NCBI GenBank assembly: GCA_902561765.1
Contig: CACEQR010000007.1
Location: 1 to 64,000, forward strand
Length of the DNA: 64,000 bases
Source: an uncultured Pelagibacteraceae bacterium
Lineage (GTDB): Bacteria > Pseudomonadota > Alphaproteobacteria > Pelagibacterales > Pelagibacteraceae
Reading direction: 5' to 3'
Position numbers and translations under genes: made by a program. This document shows, in pieces, positions 8,099-17,057 of this stretch. The notes under the pieces are model-generated. The model searched no databases, was not told where the DNA came from, and was given only the letters and a program-made list of their open reading frames with translations. Positions within the stretch are counted from its first letter, which is position 1; each line of letters starts with the position of its first letter.

Positions 8099-9289
8099 AT
8101 GAAAAAACTAGTATTGGCGATGTTTGTATTTGTTTCTTGCTTTGCATCAAAAGCATATTCAGATGGACATGGCATAAAAATGGGAGTTATTTTAGGATTT
8201 ACAGGTCCTATTGAGTCCCTAACTCCAGCGATGGCTGCTTCAGCTGAGCTTGCTTTCAAAGAAGCTTCAGACTCAGGTTCGCTACTTGGTGGAAAGAAAA
8301 TTTCTGTTGAAAGAGCAGACTCAACTTGTGTTGATTCAGCTGCCGCAACAGCTGCTGCTGAAGGTTTAATATCTGGCGGTGTAGTAGCAATTATGGGTGC
8401 TGACTGTTCTGGTGTAACTGGAGCTATTGCAACTAATGTTGCTGTGCCAAATGGTGTTGTTATGATTTCGCCATCTGCGACTTCTCCAGGATTAACTGAT
8501 CTTAAAGATAATGGATTTTTCTTTAGAACTGCTCCATCAGATGCAAGAGGAGGTCAAGTATTAGCGGATATTACTAAAGACAGAAAAGTTAAAAGTATTG
8601 CAGTTACTCACACAAATAATGACTATGGAAAAGGTTTAGCAGATGTATACGTTGCAGCTGTTAAAGCTCATGGGATAAATGTAACAGTTGTAACTGCTCA
8701 CGAAGAAGGTAAAGGTGACTATGGTGCCGAAGTTGCTACATTAGCAGCTGCTGGTGGAGATGCTTTAGCTGTATTGGGTTACTTAGACCAAGCAGGTGGA
8801 AGTATTATTGATGGTTCATTAGATTCAGGTGCATTTGATGTATTCGTATTATCTGATGGTATGATCGGTGACTCTTTAACAGACAGATTTGGTAATGATT
8901 TAAATAAGTCTTTTGGATCACTGCCAGGATCAATGGGTAAAGGCGCTACAATATTTAAAGATGTTGCTGGTGCTGCAGGAATTGACTCCTCAGGTCCTTA
9001 CACTTCAGAGTCTTATGACGCTGCAGCTTTGATCGTTTTAGCAATGCAAGCTGGTGGTAAAGCTGATAGAGCAACTGTGCAAGCAAATGTAATGTCAGTT
9101 GCGAATGCCCCAGGAACAAAAATTTATCCTGGCGAATTGAAAAAAGCTTTAGATTTATTAGCTAGTGGAAAAGCTGTAAATTATGAAGGAGCTTCAAGTG
9201 TAGAACTTACAGATGTTGGAGAAGCATCTGGTGCCTTTATTGAAAAAGAAATTAAAGGCGGTAAGTTTAAAGACAAAAAACAAAGATAA
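8099..9289 (+). CDS. Branched-chain amino-acid/amide (HAAT) ABC transporter periplasmic binding protein
   Basis: A 396-residue type I periplasmic binding protein (LivK-like). A signal peptide covers residues 1-~21 (basic MKK, hydrophobic core, cleavage probably after 'KAYS'). The mature part begins 'IKMGVILGFTGPIESL' and contains 'ISPSATSPGLTD', typical of the HAAT family. A good SD (GAGGG) precedes the start. Codon use is richer in G/C than its neighbours, suggesting high expression. The permease/ATPase set that lacks a binding protein (9951-13814) lies just beyond on the opposite strand and is its likely partner. Ligand unknown. Confidence 0.88.
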   Translation: MKKLVLAMFVFVSCFASKAYSDGHGIKMGVILGFTGPIESLTPAMAASAELAFKEASDSGSLLGGKKISVERADSTCVDSAAATAAAEGLISGGVVAIMGADCSGVTGAIATNVAVPNGVVMISPSATSPGLTDLKDNGFFFRTAPSDARGGQVLADITKDRKVKSIAVTHTNNDYGKGLADVYVAAVKAHGINVTVVTAHEEGKGDYGAEVATLAAAGGDALAVLGYLDQAGGSIIDGSLDSGAFDVFVLSDGMIGDSLTDRFGNDLNKSFGSLPGSMGKGATIFKDVAGAAGIDSSGPYTSESYDAAALIVLAMQAGGKADRATVQANVMSVANAPGTKIYPGELKKALDLLASGKAVNYEGASSVELTDVGEASGAFIEKEIKGGKFKDKKQR

Positions 9290-9302
9290 TACTTAATTAT
9301 TT

Positions 9303-9337
9303 AACTCCAGCGATGAAAATCGCTGGAGTTTTTTTTT
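9303..9337 (+). terminator. Strong rho-independent terminator
   Basis: A perfect 12-bp stem (9303-9314 with 9319-9330) closed by a GAAA tetraloop is followed by a T run ending at 9337. It ends the transcript of the binding protein. The T run reaches into the stop codon of the convergent lysE-type gene at 9336. Confidence 0.92.
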
Positions 9338-9944
9338 ATCCTAAAATATTAATTAATACATAAATACTAAGCGCTGACATAAATAAAATTATCGATATAT
9401 TTATAATTTTCCAAACTTTATTGCTATTTATGTAATTAGATAAGAACTTAGATAAGTACCCCAATATAAAAAAAAATATTATTGAAGAAAGAGTTGCACC
9501 AAATCCAAATAATAATTTCTGATAAGTAAAAAAACTTTTCGAAAAGTTTCCTAAAAAAAATACAGTATCAGAATAGACATGTGGATTTAAATAAGTGAAA
9601 CCTATAGTTTTAATTATTACAGAACTTAGACTTGCTGTTTCGTTTTTTTGATTTATTTCAAAATTAATACTTATATTTTTCATTTTTTTCAAAATAAAAT
9701 GAATTAAAAATAAAAATAGAAGAATATTTAGAATTAACTCAACTAAAGGTGAAAAAAAACTTTCAAAATAATGAAATATGAATATTCCTAAAAAAATAAG
9801 AAGAAAATCTGACAATGCACAAATTGCACATACAATAAAAACAAATTGTTTTTTTAAACCTTGCTCAATTACAAATATATTTTGAGCGCCAATAGCTAAT
9901 ATTAAACTCAGTCCTGTAAAGAACCCTAAAATAAAAAAACTCAT
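9336..9944 (-). CDS. LysE-family amino-acid exporter
   Basis: A 202-residue membrane protein with about six helices. The N terminus 'GFFTGLSLILAIGAQNIFVIEQGL' region carries the LysE/ArgO-type 'GAQN' motif, and 'IGFTYLNPHVYSDTVFFLG' matches the ArgO/LysE second repeat. The family exports basic or other amino acids by proton motive force. It starts 6 bases after the LivM-like gene and is the last gene of the - strand block, an exporter in the same operon as an importer. Confidence 0.85.
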   Translation of the reverse strand: MSFFILGFFTGLSLILAIGAQNIFVIEQGLKKQFVFIVCAICALSDFLLIFLGIFIFHYFESFFSPLVELILNILLFLFLIHFILKKMKNISINFEINQKNETASLSSVIIKTIGFTYLNPHVYSDTVFFLGNFSKSFFTYQKLLFGFGATLSSIIFFFILGYLSKFLSNYINSNKVWKIINISIILFMSALSIYVLINILG

Positions 9945-9950
9945 TATGAA

Positions 9951-11321
9951 TTATTGTTTAATAATTTTTTCTGGAATTATTCCTTGAGGTCTAAATCTCA
10001 TTATCAAAAGAAGTCCAATACCCACCAATAAAAACCTAAAATATGGTGCACTATTTATTAAATGAATTTTAATCTCATTCGTTTCAGGTAAATGAGCTGT
10101 AAATAAATTTATGAAGAATAAAGCAATAGGTGCTGCTTCTACCCACAAAAACCATACAACAAATCCTCCTAGAATTGCTCCAAAATTATTTCCAGTACCA
10201 CCGACAATTACCATAACCCAAATTACAAATGTATATCTCATAGGTCTATAGCTACCTGGAGTAAATAGCCCATCATTAGTTACCATCATGGCTCCGGCAA
10301 TTCCAACTATTGCAGATCCTAGAATAAATATAAACAAATGTTGTTTAACTACATTCTTACCCATTGCACTTGCGGCTTCTTCATTATCTCTGATTGCTCT
10401 CATCATTCTACCCCAAGGTGAATAAAGAGCTTTTTGAGTAATTATTAATAAAATTATAACTACAACTAAAAACATACCCGCAAAACAAAGTTTTACATAA
10501 ACAGACGATGCATCAATTACTAATTGATTTAAAATATCTTGTCTCTCCGACAACGAATTTGCTAAATCTAATTTTGCTGAGTGAAATTTTTCAACTAAAT
10601 TTATAAACCAAGGAGAAGTTTGAAGGTCAATTTCGTAAGGAGCTGGTCTTTTTAATCCAATAACATTTTTTACACCTCTCGCTAACCAATCTTCATGTTT
10701 AATAATAGAAACAACAATTTCAGCTATTAATAATGTAGCAATAGCTAAATAATCTGCCCTTAATCCTAATGCAACTTTTCCTACAACAAATGCTAACCCT
10801 GCAGCAAAAAGTCCTCCTACTATCCATGAGAATAAAACTGGTAACCCAAGTCCTCCAAGAAACCCTGTCTTCGCAGGATCAACAGCCTCTATTTGTTCAA
10901 TTGCAGGTCCAGCAATTATTTTTATTAGAATTAATCCAACAATAATTACTCCAGCTATTAAATAATTTCTTTTGTTAGATTTTTGAATATTTTTTAAAAT
11001 ATACCTTGTAGAAAAAATCATTAATATAATTATTCCAAGGCAAGTCATCATATTAACTCCTCCAACACTCCAAGCCTCAGGGACAGGAGCTACAGATACT
11101 AATACAACTGCCAAACCACCTAATGCCGTGTAACCCATGATTCCAAAGTTTATTAAACCAGCATAACCCCATTGAATATTTGCTCCCAAAGTCATTACTG
11201 CAGAAATCATACAATAATTAAAAATTGTTAGTGCAATGGACCAAGACTGGAAGATACCAACTAAAATAATTAAAAGCATCATTATCGAATATGCTACAAT
11301 TATATTTAAATAATTTCTCAT
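9951..11321 (-). CDS. HAAT ABC transporter permease, LivM-like
   Basis: A 456-residue inner-membrane permease, longer than a usual LivM (~300-420). The extra length comes from a segment after the first helices and a loop at ~220-280. The 'RAIRDNEEAASAMGKN' coupling segment that contacts the ATPase and the conserved C-terminal 'RFRPQGIIPE' are present. It overlaps the LivH-like gene by 4 bases. Together with 11318-13814 it forms one importer. Confidence 0.9.
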   Translation of the reverse strand: MRNYLNIIVAYSIMMLLIILVGIFQSWSIALTIFNYCMISAVMTLGANIQWGYAGLINFGIMGYTALGGLAVVLVSVAPVPEAWSVGGVNMMTCLGIIILMIFSTRYILKNIQKSNKRNYLIAGVIIVGLILIKIIAGPAIEQIEAVDPAKTGFLGGLGLPVLFSWIVGGLFAAGLAFVVGKVALGLRADYLAIATLLIAEIVVSIIKHEDWLARGVKNVIGLKRPAPYEIDLQTSPWFINLVEKFHSAKLDLANSLSERQDILNQLVIDASSVYVKLCFAGMFLVVVIILLIITQKALYSPWGRMMRAIRDNEEAASAMGKNVVKQHLFIFILGSAIVGIAGAMMVTNDGLFTPGSYRPMRYTFVIWVMVIVGGTGNNFGAILGGFVVWFLWVEAAPIALFFINLFTAHLPETNEIKIHLINSAPYFRFLLVGIGLLLIMRFRPQGIIPEKIIKQ

Positions 11322-12328
11322 ATGCGTTTTCCTTCAAATATGCCTGACGGTCTAAATATTAAAACAATAACTAGTATCGAAAAAGAAATCGCAAATTTGT
11401 AATCAGTTGATAATAACTGCATCAATGAATTTGGTTCTAGAGACTCTGGCAAAATATAAACCAAAAATCTTTTATATGCATAAGTCAAAAATATTTCAGC
11501 AAATGCTATAACATAACCACCAAAGAATGCTCCGTATGGATTTCCTATTCCACCTACTATAGCAGCAGCAAAGATAGGTAACATGTTATTAAAATATACG
11601 AATGGCCTATAACTTTTATCTAAACCGTAAAGAATCCCACCAATTGTTGCTAATATTCCAGCTATAATCCAAGTAATTAGAACTACTTTTTTTGGATCTA
11701 TTCCAGAAAGAAGTGCTAAATCCTCATTATCTGAGTAGGCCCTCATACTAGTTCCAGTTTTAGTTTTATTTAAAAACCAAAACATAATAGCAACAACAAT
11801 AATAGTAACTACAATTGTTATCATTTGTGTAGATTTAATTGTCAAACCTTCGGCAAGACCTGTCATTTCTTTAAATTCAGTTGCTTTTAAAATAAATTTT
11901 TCACCATCTAAGAATCTGCGATCTGTAGGTCCAATTACAATCCTTATGACTGCTTGGGTCACAAACATTACCCCAACACTAACCATAGCAAGCTGTACTG
12001 GTGGACTTTTTTTAATTCTGTAATATTTAAAAACTGTTTGATCTATTAACAGCATGTATAAAATCATCATAAAAATTGCAAAAGGAATAGTGAGCAAAGC
12101 TGTAGGCAGAAAACCAAAATTAATTCCAATAGATTGGAAGTAATAAGTCAAAAGCACAGCAAACATTGTGCCAAATGACATCATGTCTCCAGTTGCAAAG
12201 TTAGCAAATCTTAAAATACCGTATATTAATGTTACAAAAATTGCTCCAAGAGCTAATTGAGAGCCATAAGTTAAGGCTGGAATAATTGTATAATTCAATA
12301 AAACTATTACTGCATTAATTAAATCCAT
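11318..12328 (-). CDS. HAAT ABC transporter permease, LivH-like
   Basis: A 336-residue permease with about eight helices, the N-terminal 'LALGAIFVTLIYGILRFANFATGDMM' motif of LivH and the C-terminal 'IFRPSGIFEGK' tail. A 'MRAYSDNEDLALLSGID' coupling loop is visible near residue 195. It pairs with the LivM-like permease and lies one base from the LivF-like ATPase. Confidence 0.9.
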   Translation of the reverse strand: MDLINAVIVLLNYTIIPALTYGSQLALGAIFVTLIYGILRFANFATGDMMSFGTMFAVLLTYYFQSIGINFGFLPTALLTIPFAIFMMILYMLLIDQTVFKYYRIKKSPPVQLAMVSVGVMFVTQAVIRIVIGPTDRRFLDGEKFILKATEFKEMTGLAEGLTIKSTQMITIVVTIIVVAIMFWFLNKTKTGTSMRAYSDNEDLALLSGIDPKKVVLITWIIAGILATIGGILYGLDKSYRPFVYFNNMLPIFAAAIVGGIGNPYGAFFGGYVIAFAEIFLTYAYKRFLVYILPESLEPNSLMQLLSTDYKFAISFSILVIVLIFRPSGIFEGKRI

Positions 12329-12329
12329 A

Positions 12330-13037
12330 CTAAGCTCCTAAAAAAGATCTCCTAACTTCTGGATCATTTAATAATTCCTTGCCAGACCCCTCAAATTTAT
12401 TTTCACCAGTTACAAGCACATATCCTCGATCAGAAATGCTTAAAGCCTGTTTTGCATTTTGTTCGACCATAATGATTGCTACTTTTGTATTTTTAACTCT
12501 AATAATATGTTCGAATAATTCATCCATAACTATTGGTGAAACTCCTGCTGTAGGCTCATCTAACATAAGAACTGATGGTTTAATCATTAGAGCCCGTCCC
12601 AAAGCTACTTGTTGTCTTTGCCCTCCTGATAATTGTCCAACTACTTGATCTTTTTTTTCTCTTAAAATTGGAAATAGATCATATATTTCTTCGATAACAT
12701 TATTAATATTATCTGTTCTTAAAAAAGCACCAACCTCTAAATTTTCTTTTACAGTAAGTTCTGCAAAAACATTTCTAGTTTGTGGTACAAATGATATTCC
12801 CTTTTTAACTCTTTCTTGAGGAGTTAGTTTAGAAATATCTTCTCCATCAATTGAAATATTGCCTGATTTAAGATTTAATAATCCAAGCATTGCTTTCATT
12901 GCTGTAGATTTGCCAGCTCCATTTGGTCCAAGTATTGCAACTATCTCACCCCTATTAACATTAATAGTACATGAGCTAATAATATCAGGACCATCGCCGT
13001 ATCCTCCTGTCATTTTATTTCCCTCAAAAAATGCCAT
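12330..13037 (-). CDS. HAAT ABC transporter ATP-binding protein, LivF-like
   Basis: A 235-residue ATPase with Walker A at 37-45, signature LSGGQ at 136-140 and Walker B LMLDE at 157-161; H-loop region near 195 reads 'MVEQN' as in LivF. It powers the permeases 9951-12328. Stop and start of the neighbouring LivG-like gene abut (13037/13038). Confidence 0.9.
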   Translation of the reverse strand: MAFFEGNKMTGGYGDGPDIISSCTINVNRGEIVAILGPNGAGKSTAMKAMLGLLNLKSGNISIDGEDISKLTPQERVKKGISFVPQTRNVFAELTVKENLEVGAFLRTDNINNVIEEIYDLFPILREKKDQVVGQLSGGQRQQVALGRALMIKPSVLMLDEPTAGVSPIVMDELFEHIIRVKNTKVAIIMVEQNAKQALSISDRGYVLVTGENKFEGSGKELLNDPEVRRSFLGA

Positions 13038-13814
13038 TTACTTCTTTCTACCTAAATAACTATCTATAACTTTTTCATTTTTCTTAACTTCATCTGAAGT
13101 TCCCTCAAAAAGAACAGAACCTTCAGACATTACAATGACCGGATCACACATTCTGCTTATAAAATCCATATCATGCTCAATCATACAAAAAGTATAGTTT
13201 TTTTCTTTGTTAAGTCTTAAAATTGCTGTCCCTAAGTCTTTTAATAATGTTCTATTAACGCCTGCTCCAACTTCATCCAATAAAACAAGCTTTGCATCCA
13301 CCATCATTGTTCTTCCAAGTTCTAGCAACTTTTTTTGGCCTCCAGATAAATTACCAGCACGTTCATTGGCGAGATGTTTAAGATTTAAAAACTCGGTTAC
13401 TTCGTATGCTTTTGCTCTAATTATATCTTCTTCTTGTTTAATTAAGTTTGGTTTTAAAAGGGCATTTATTAAAATTTCCCCACTTTGGTTACCTGGCACC
13501 ATCATTAAATTTTCAAGAACAGTCATATTTGAAAATTCGTGAGCTATTTGAAAAGTTCTTAGTAAACCTTTTGAGAAAAGCTCATGAGATGGGACGTTTG
13601 TTATTTCTTCTTTATTAAATAATACTTTTCCATCTGATGATTTAAGATTGCCCGCTATAAGGTTAAATAGAGTAGTTTTGCCTGATCCATTCGGACCAAT
13701 TATTCCTGTAATTGAACCTTCTTTTATTTTTAATGAGCAATTTGATACAGCTGCCAAACCACCAAAATATTTTGATAAGTTATCAATTTGCAGAATATTT
13801 GAAGCTTGCTGCAT
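13038..13814 (-). CDS. HAAT ABC transporter ATP-binding protein, LivG-like
   Basis: A 258-residue ATPase with Walker A at 40-48, an LSGGQ signature near 157 and a C-terminal 'IEHDMDFISRMCDPVIVM' region with the LivG-type switch His. The tail ends 'VIDSYLG', the usual LivG C terminus. First gene of the second transporter set, starting 6 bases after the ProC-like gene. Confidence 0.9.
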   Translation of the reverse strand: MQQASNILQIDNLSKYFGGLAAVSNCSLKIKEGSITGIIGPNGSGKTTLFNLIAGNLKSSDGKVLFNKEEITNVPSHELFSKGLLRTFQIAHEFSNMTVLENLMMVPGNQSGEILINALLKPNLIKQEEDIIRAKAYEVTEFLNLKHLANERAGNLSGGQKKLLELGRTMMVDAKLVLLDEVGAGVNRTLLKDLGTAILRLNKEKNYTFCMIEHDMDFISRMCDPVIVMSEGSVLFEGTSDEVKKNEKVIDSYLGRKK

Positions 13815-13820
13815 GTAAAA

Positions 13821-14591
13821 TTATACTTTATTTAATCTTTTAAGAATACTATTTAAGGTTTTATTAGTAGCTTTATAGAAACCAGCTTTTTTTAATTCAT
13901 TTACACCTTGCTCATTTAATCCTTTTGGTGTTTGAGAATCTTTGACAAGTATTTTTAAATCTCTGTTAGAATTAACTACAGCATCTTCAGAAAGCGCTAA
14001 AAAAAGAGATGTTATATATCTCTGAGCTTGATCTTTTTGAATTCCCTTTGCATTTAACCACTCAGACATTGTTCTTAATAATTCATAAAAAGGTGCCATC
14101 ATTCCAGATGTTGACCAAAAATTTTTAGATAATTTTTCGTTTTTAATCTCAACAACTGTTCCAAGATGTTTAAAAAAGTTTTTAACTTTACTGTTCGGTG
14201 GATATATAGGAATTGGACCTTTTTTAAGAGAAATAGGTGGTAAAGGAATCACTCTCGAAATATTAGCTTTTACTTTTACTGCCTTCTTAATATTTTGAAG
14301 ATTCATTGTTGAAATGAAACTTACAATTACCTGATTTTTTTTAAATTTTAGCTTATGTATAATTTGATTAGCCACAGTAGGTGTTACAGCTAGAAAAATC
14401 CAGTTACAATCATTTACAATATCTTGATTGTTTTTTGCAATATAAATTTTTTTAAAACTTTTTTTAAGTTGTTTTGAAATTTTTTTATTTCTTTCAGATA
14501 ATATAATTTTGGTATATTTAATTTTCGACTTACAAATACCCGTGACCACTGATGAAGTAATTTTACCAGTTCCTATAAATCCAAGTTTCAT
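13821..14591 (-). CDS. Pyrroline-5-carboxylate reductase-like NAD(P)-dependent oxidoreductase
   Basis: A 256-residue protein with an N-terminal Rossmann domain (G-x-G-x-x motif at 6-11) and a C-terminal helical dimerisation domain, as in ProC. The signature that reads SPGGTT in true P5C reductases is here 'SQTPKGLNEQG' (about residues 218-228), so it is a divergent relative and may reduce another cyclic or linear imine. It sits between glaH and the second transporter, suggesting work on a transported amino acid or lysine-pathway intermediate. Confidence 0.75.
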   Translation of the reverse strand: MKLGFIGTGKITSSVVTGICKSKIKYTKIILSERNKKISKQLKKSFKKIYIAKNNQDIVNDCNWIFLAVTPTVANQIIHKLKFKKNQVIVSFISTMNLQNIKKAVKVKANISRVIPLPPISLKKGPIPIYPPNSKVKNFFKHLGTVVEIKNEKLSKNFWSTSGMMAPFYELLRTMSEWLNAKGIQKDQAQRYITSLFLALSEDAVVNSNRDLKILVKDSQTPKGLNEQGVNELKKAGFYKATNKTLNSILKRLNKV

Positions 14592-14608
14592 AAGTGTATT
14601 TTCTACAC

Positions 14609-15529
14609 TTAATTGTTAAAAAAGGAACCTCTTATTCTTAGTAATTCTCTTGATAAATTTTTATTTTCTTTAAAAGGTTTTCGACCATGAAGCCAAAAAT
14701 AATTATTCGCCACAACAGCACTTCCAACTGGCAAAGATGTGATTATCTTATTTTTACTACCCTCAAGAGCATCAGATAGTCTTTGTAAAAACAATCCTTG
14801 ATCCATGTTTTTTGGTTCAGGAAATTGATCGATGTAGGAAATAATAGGTTTTCCATCACTATCTTTAGAAAACACAGGGTGTTCAACTTTATAATCAATA
14901 TTTTTACTTTTTGGAGATCCCCAAATAAAATTTTGCTGTCCAATTTTGTCATCTGAGAGATCAGACAAATGTTCCCAATCATCAAGATGCAGCAAAGCAG
15001 TCTCTCCCCCAATCACATTCTCCTCCTCAAGCTTTGACATTAATATCCAATCAGTTATTTCTCTCACGTAAGTTCCATCAGTATGTAAATCCATATTTAT
15101 ATATGCCTTACGAAGATATGAATCGCTATTATCTTCATGTTTAACGTGAAATCTTGCATAGTATTTTCCAGCCATTGAGTCGTGATTTGGATTTCCAATT
15201 AAGTGAGTTATTGCAGTTGCTAGTTTGACTAAAAATGTTTGATCTATTTTAGAAGATTTATTTTTTGGACCAATTATGAAGCAACCAGTATCCCTATCCT
15301 TAATAATTTCGTTCAAAAAATCACTTAATTTATTAGATGCAGTTTCATCTAAACTTTTTGCAATAGTGAACCTTGTAAATGGTTTATACTCTAATGCTGT
15401 AATATTAAATTTTTTAAACGGAAAAATTAATCGATCAATAATTTGATCCTCAATTTTTATATTTATTATCCTCTTAGATTTTTCATGAAAGGAAATTTCA
15501 AATCCATCTAATTTAAGAAGGTTCTTCAC
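14609..15529 (-). CDS. glaH: Glutarate 2-hydroxylase (CsiD/GlaH family Fe(II)/2OG dioxygenase)
   Basis: A 306-residue protein that aligns along its length with E. coli CsiD/GlaH as I recall it: 'ALEYKPFTRFTIAKSLD', 'ATAITHLIGNPNHDSM', 'YYARFHVKHEDNSDSYLR', 'LHLDDWEHL', 'YIDQF'. Iron ligands are H149-x-D151 and H281, with the 2OG-binding Arg near 298-300. The known reaction converts glutarate, 2OG and O2 to L-2-hydroxyglutarate, succinate and CO2, a late step of lysine breakdown. No L-2-hydroxyglutarate oxidase is next to it. It lies inside a block of amino-acid transporters, consistent with use of imported lysine, 5-aminovalerate or glutarate. Confidence 0.88.
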   Translation of the reverse strand: MKNLLKLDGFEISFHEKSKRIINIKIEDQIIDRLIFPFKKFNITALEYKPFTRFTIAKSLDETASNKLSDFLNEIIKDRDTGCFIIGPKNKSSKIDQTFLVKLATAITHLIGNPNHDSMAGKYYARFHVKHEDNSDSYLRKAYINMDLHTDGTYVREITDWILMSKLEEENVIGGETALLHLDDWEHLSDLSDDKIGQQNFIWGSPKSKNIDYKVEHPVFSKDSDGKPIISYIDQFPEPKNMDQGLFLQRLSDALEGSKNKIITSLPVGSAVVANNYFWLHGRKPFKENKNLSRELLRIRGSFFNN

Positions 15530-15533
15530 GAAT

Positions 15534-16040
15534 TTATTTATTACAAATACCTATAGACTCTGGTCCACAAATTTCTCCCATTGTCCAAGTAGCGCCAATT
15601 AGATTAGCACCATCGAAATTTGCATTCAAAATATTAGATGACGTAAAGTTTGCCTCCATTAAATTGGAATTCTGAAAATTTGCATCAATAAGAGTAGATC
15701 CAGTAAAATCTGCTCTTGTTAAGTTAGCACTTGTAAAATTTGATTGCTCGAAATTTCCACCACCTAAATTTGACTCATATAAATTAGCTCTTATGAAAGA
15801 TGACTCTGAAAAAGTTCCAAATGTTAAATCTGAATTCATCATTATACTTTTATCAAAATTTACTTGAATAAAACTAGCAAATGAGAGATTAGAGTTTGGT
15901 AGATAGCTTCCTTGTAAATCCTGACCATCTGAAAATTTACATTTAGTATAGTCTACTCCATCAGTTATAGGATCGTCACATCCAGCATTTGCATTACCAG
16001 AAATTATTAAAAAAAATATTATAAAAAAAAGTTTTTTCAT
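15534..16040 (-). CDS. Secreted pentapeptide-repeat protein
   Basis: A 168-residue protein with a clear signal peptide (MKKLF..., hydrophobic core, cleavage after 'NANA') followed by about 100 residues of A(N/D)(L/F)xx repeats ('ANLTRADF', 'ANFQNSNL', 'ANFDGANL'), which form a right-handed beta-helix. Four cysteines, two at each end, may pair in the periplasm. No catalytic motif is seen. Its stop is 4 bases from the glaH start and its start overlaps azlD, so it is in the same operon, but its role is unknown. Confidence 0.8.
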   Translation of the reverse strand: MKKLFFIIFFLIISGNANAGCDDPITDGVDYTKCKFSDGQDLQGSYLPNSNLSFASFIQVNFDKSIMMNSDLTFGTFSESSFIRANLYESNLGGGNFEQSNFTSANLTRADFTGSTLIDANFQNSNLMEANFTSSNILNANFDGANLIGATWTMGEICGPESIGICNK

Positions 16041-16363
16041 ACCGCAAAACTATTTAATGTTGCTAAAATTATAGCAGATAATATGGTCGGATAAACTAAA
16101 TTTCTTTTAGTGACATAAAAAATTAATATTGATAATAAAATGACAATTATCCTTAAAATATAGTGTACATCTGAAAGATCTCCTGATGGAAAAATTAACA
16201 TTCTTGAAATTAAAGCTGCAAGAGTTGAATATGCTATACAATTAAACCATTTATAAATTTTAGATGTCTCTCCTATCTTTTCTGATGTTAAAGCACCAAG
16301 AAATCTTGAAATATAAGTTGCAAGAGAAGTTACTAAAATTGCTAAAACAATATTAACTGCCAT
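16037..16363 (-). CDS. azlD: AzlD-family branched-chain amino-acid exporter subunit
   Basis: A 108-residue membrane protein with four hydrophobic helices and the AzlD-like 'TYISRFLGAL' start. AzlD partners AzlC in export of branched-chain amino acids and analogues. It overlaps the end of azlC by 11 bases, which supports obligate pairing. Confidence 0.82.
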   Translation of the reverse strand: MAVNIVLAILVTSLATYISRFLGALTSEKIGETSKIYKWFNCIAYSTLAALISRMLIFPSGDLSDVHYILRIIVILLSILIFYVTKRNLVYPTILSAIILATLNSFAV

Positions 16364-17057
16364 AAACCTCCCCTATAAAGTAAGCAATTGAACCAGCTAC
16401 CAATCCTCCAAGTAAAACACTCCACTCAGGTGAAAAAAAATAAAAAATTGGACCTAAAAATGCGCCCAGGATAATCGCAGAAGAAAGTTGTATAGTTTTC
16501 ATAACTCCTATCATTGCACACATAAAATAAATTGGATTTACTATAGCAAGCCCAATTATCATATCTTTGCTTAAAAAGTCGGCAGCATAAAATCCTAATA
16601 CTGTTGAAAAAATGGCAATTAACCAAGTGGCAGTTCCTATACCAATCCAAAAATCTATTCTATATTTTCTCTCAATATCCTCATAATTACTTTTTAAAAT
16701 CAACCATGATGAAACAGCTACGAAGTGACAAGATATATAATATTTCCATCTAGGTTGGCTTTCATGTTTAAGTAATGGCATAATTGAAACTGTCATTGGA
16801 AATAGTCTAGAATTTACTAACCATACTGCTAAAAAAATATTTATAAGAGACGCACCAATAAGCATTGACTCCGCCATCACTAATGATCCTGGGAGAGCGT
16901 AAGTTAAAAGTGTTGAGAAAATACTTTCTTGTATATTAAATCCTAAATTTTTTAACAAGGCACCTATAGCAATGAAACTAGCTCCTAATGCAATTGCCGG
17001 ACTATCAAATTTTTTTGAGCAGACTATTCCTTTGATAAAATATTTAAAGTTTATCAT
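16353..17057 (-). CDS. azlC: AzlC-family branched-chain amino-acid exporter large subunit
   Basis: A 234-residue inner-membrane protein with about seven helices and the AzlC hallmark 'SRLFPMTVSIMPLLKH' region (residues ~82-97). Exports branched-chain amino acids with AzlD. Its start touches the livF stop (position 17057 shared), placing an exporter in the same transcript as a HAAT importer. Confidence 0.85.
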   Translation of the reverse strand: MINFKYFIKGIVCSKKFDSPAIALGASFIAIGALLKNLGFNIQESIFSTLLTYALPGSLVMAESMLIGASLINIFLAVWLVNSRLFPMTVSIMPLLKHESQPRWKYYISCHFVAVSSWLILKSNYEDIERKYRIDFWIGIGTATWLIAIFSTVLGFYAADFLSKDMIIGLAIVNPIYFMCAMIGVMKTIQLSSAIILGAFLGPIFYFFSPEWSVLLGGLVAGSIAYFIGEVYGS

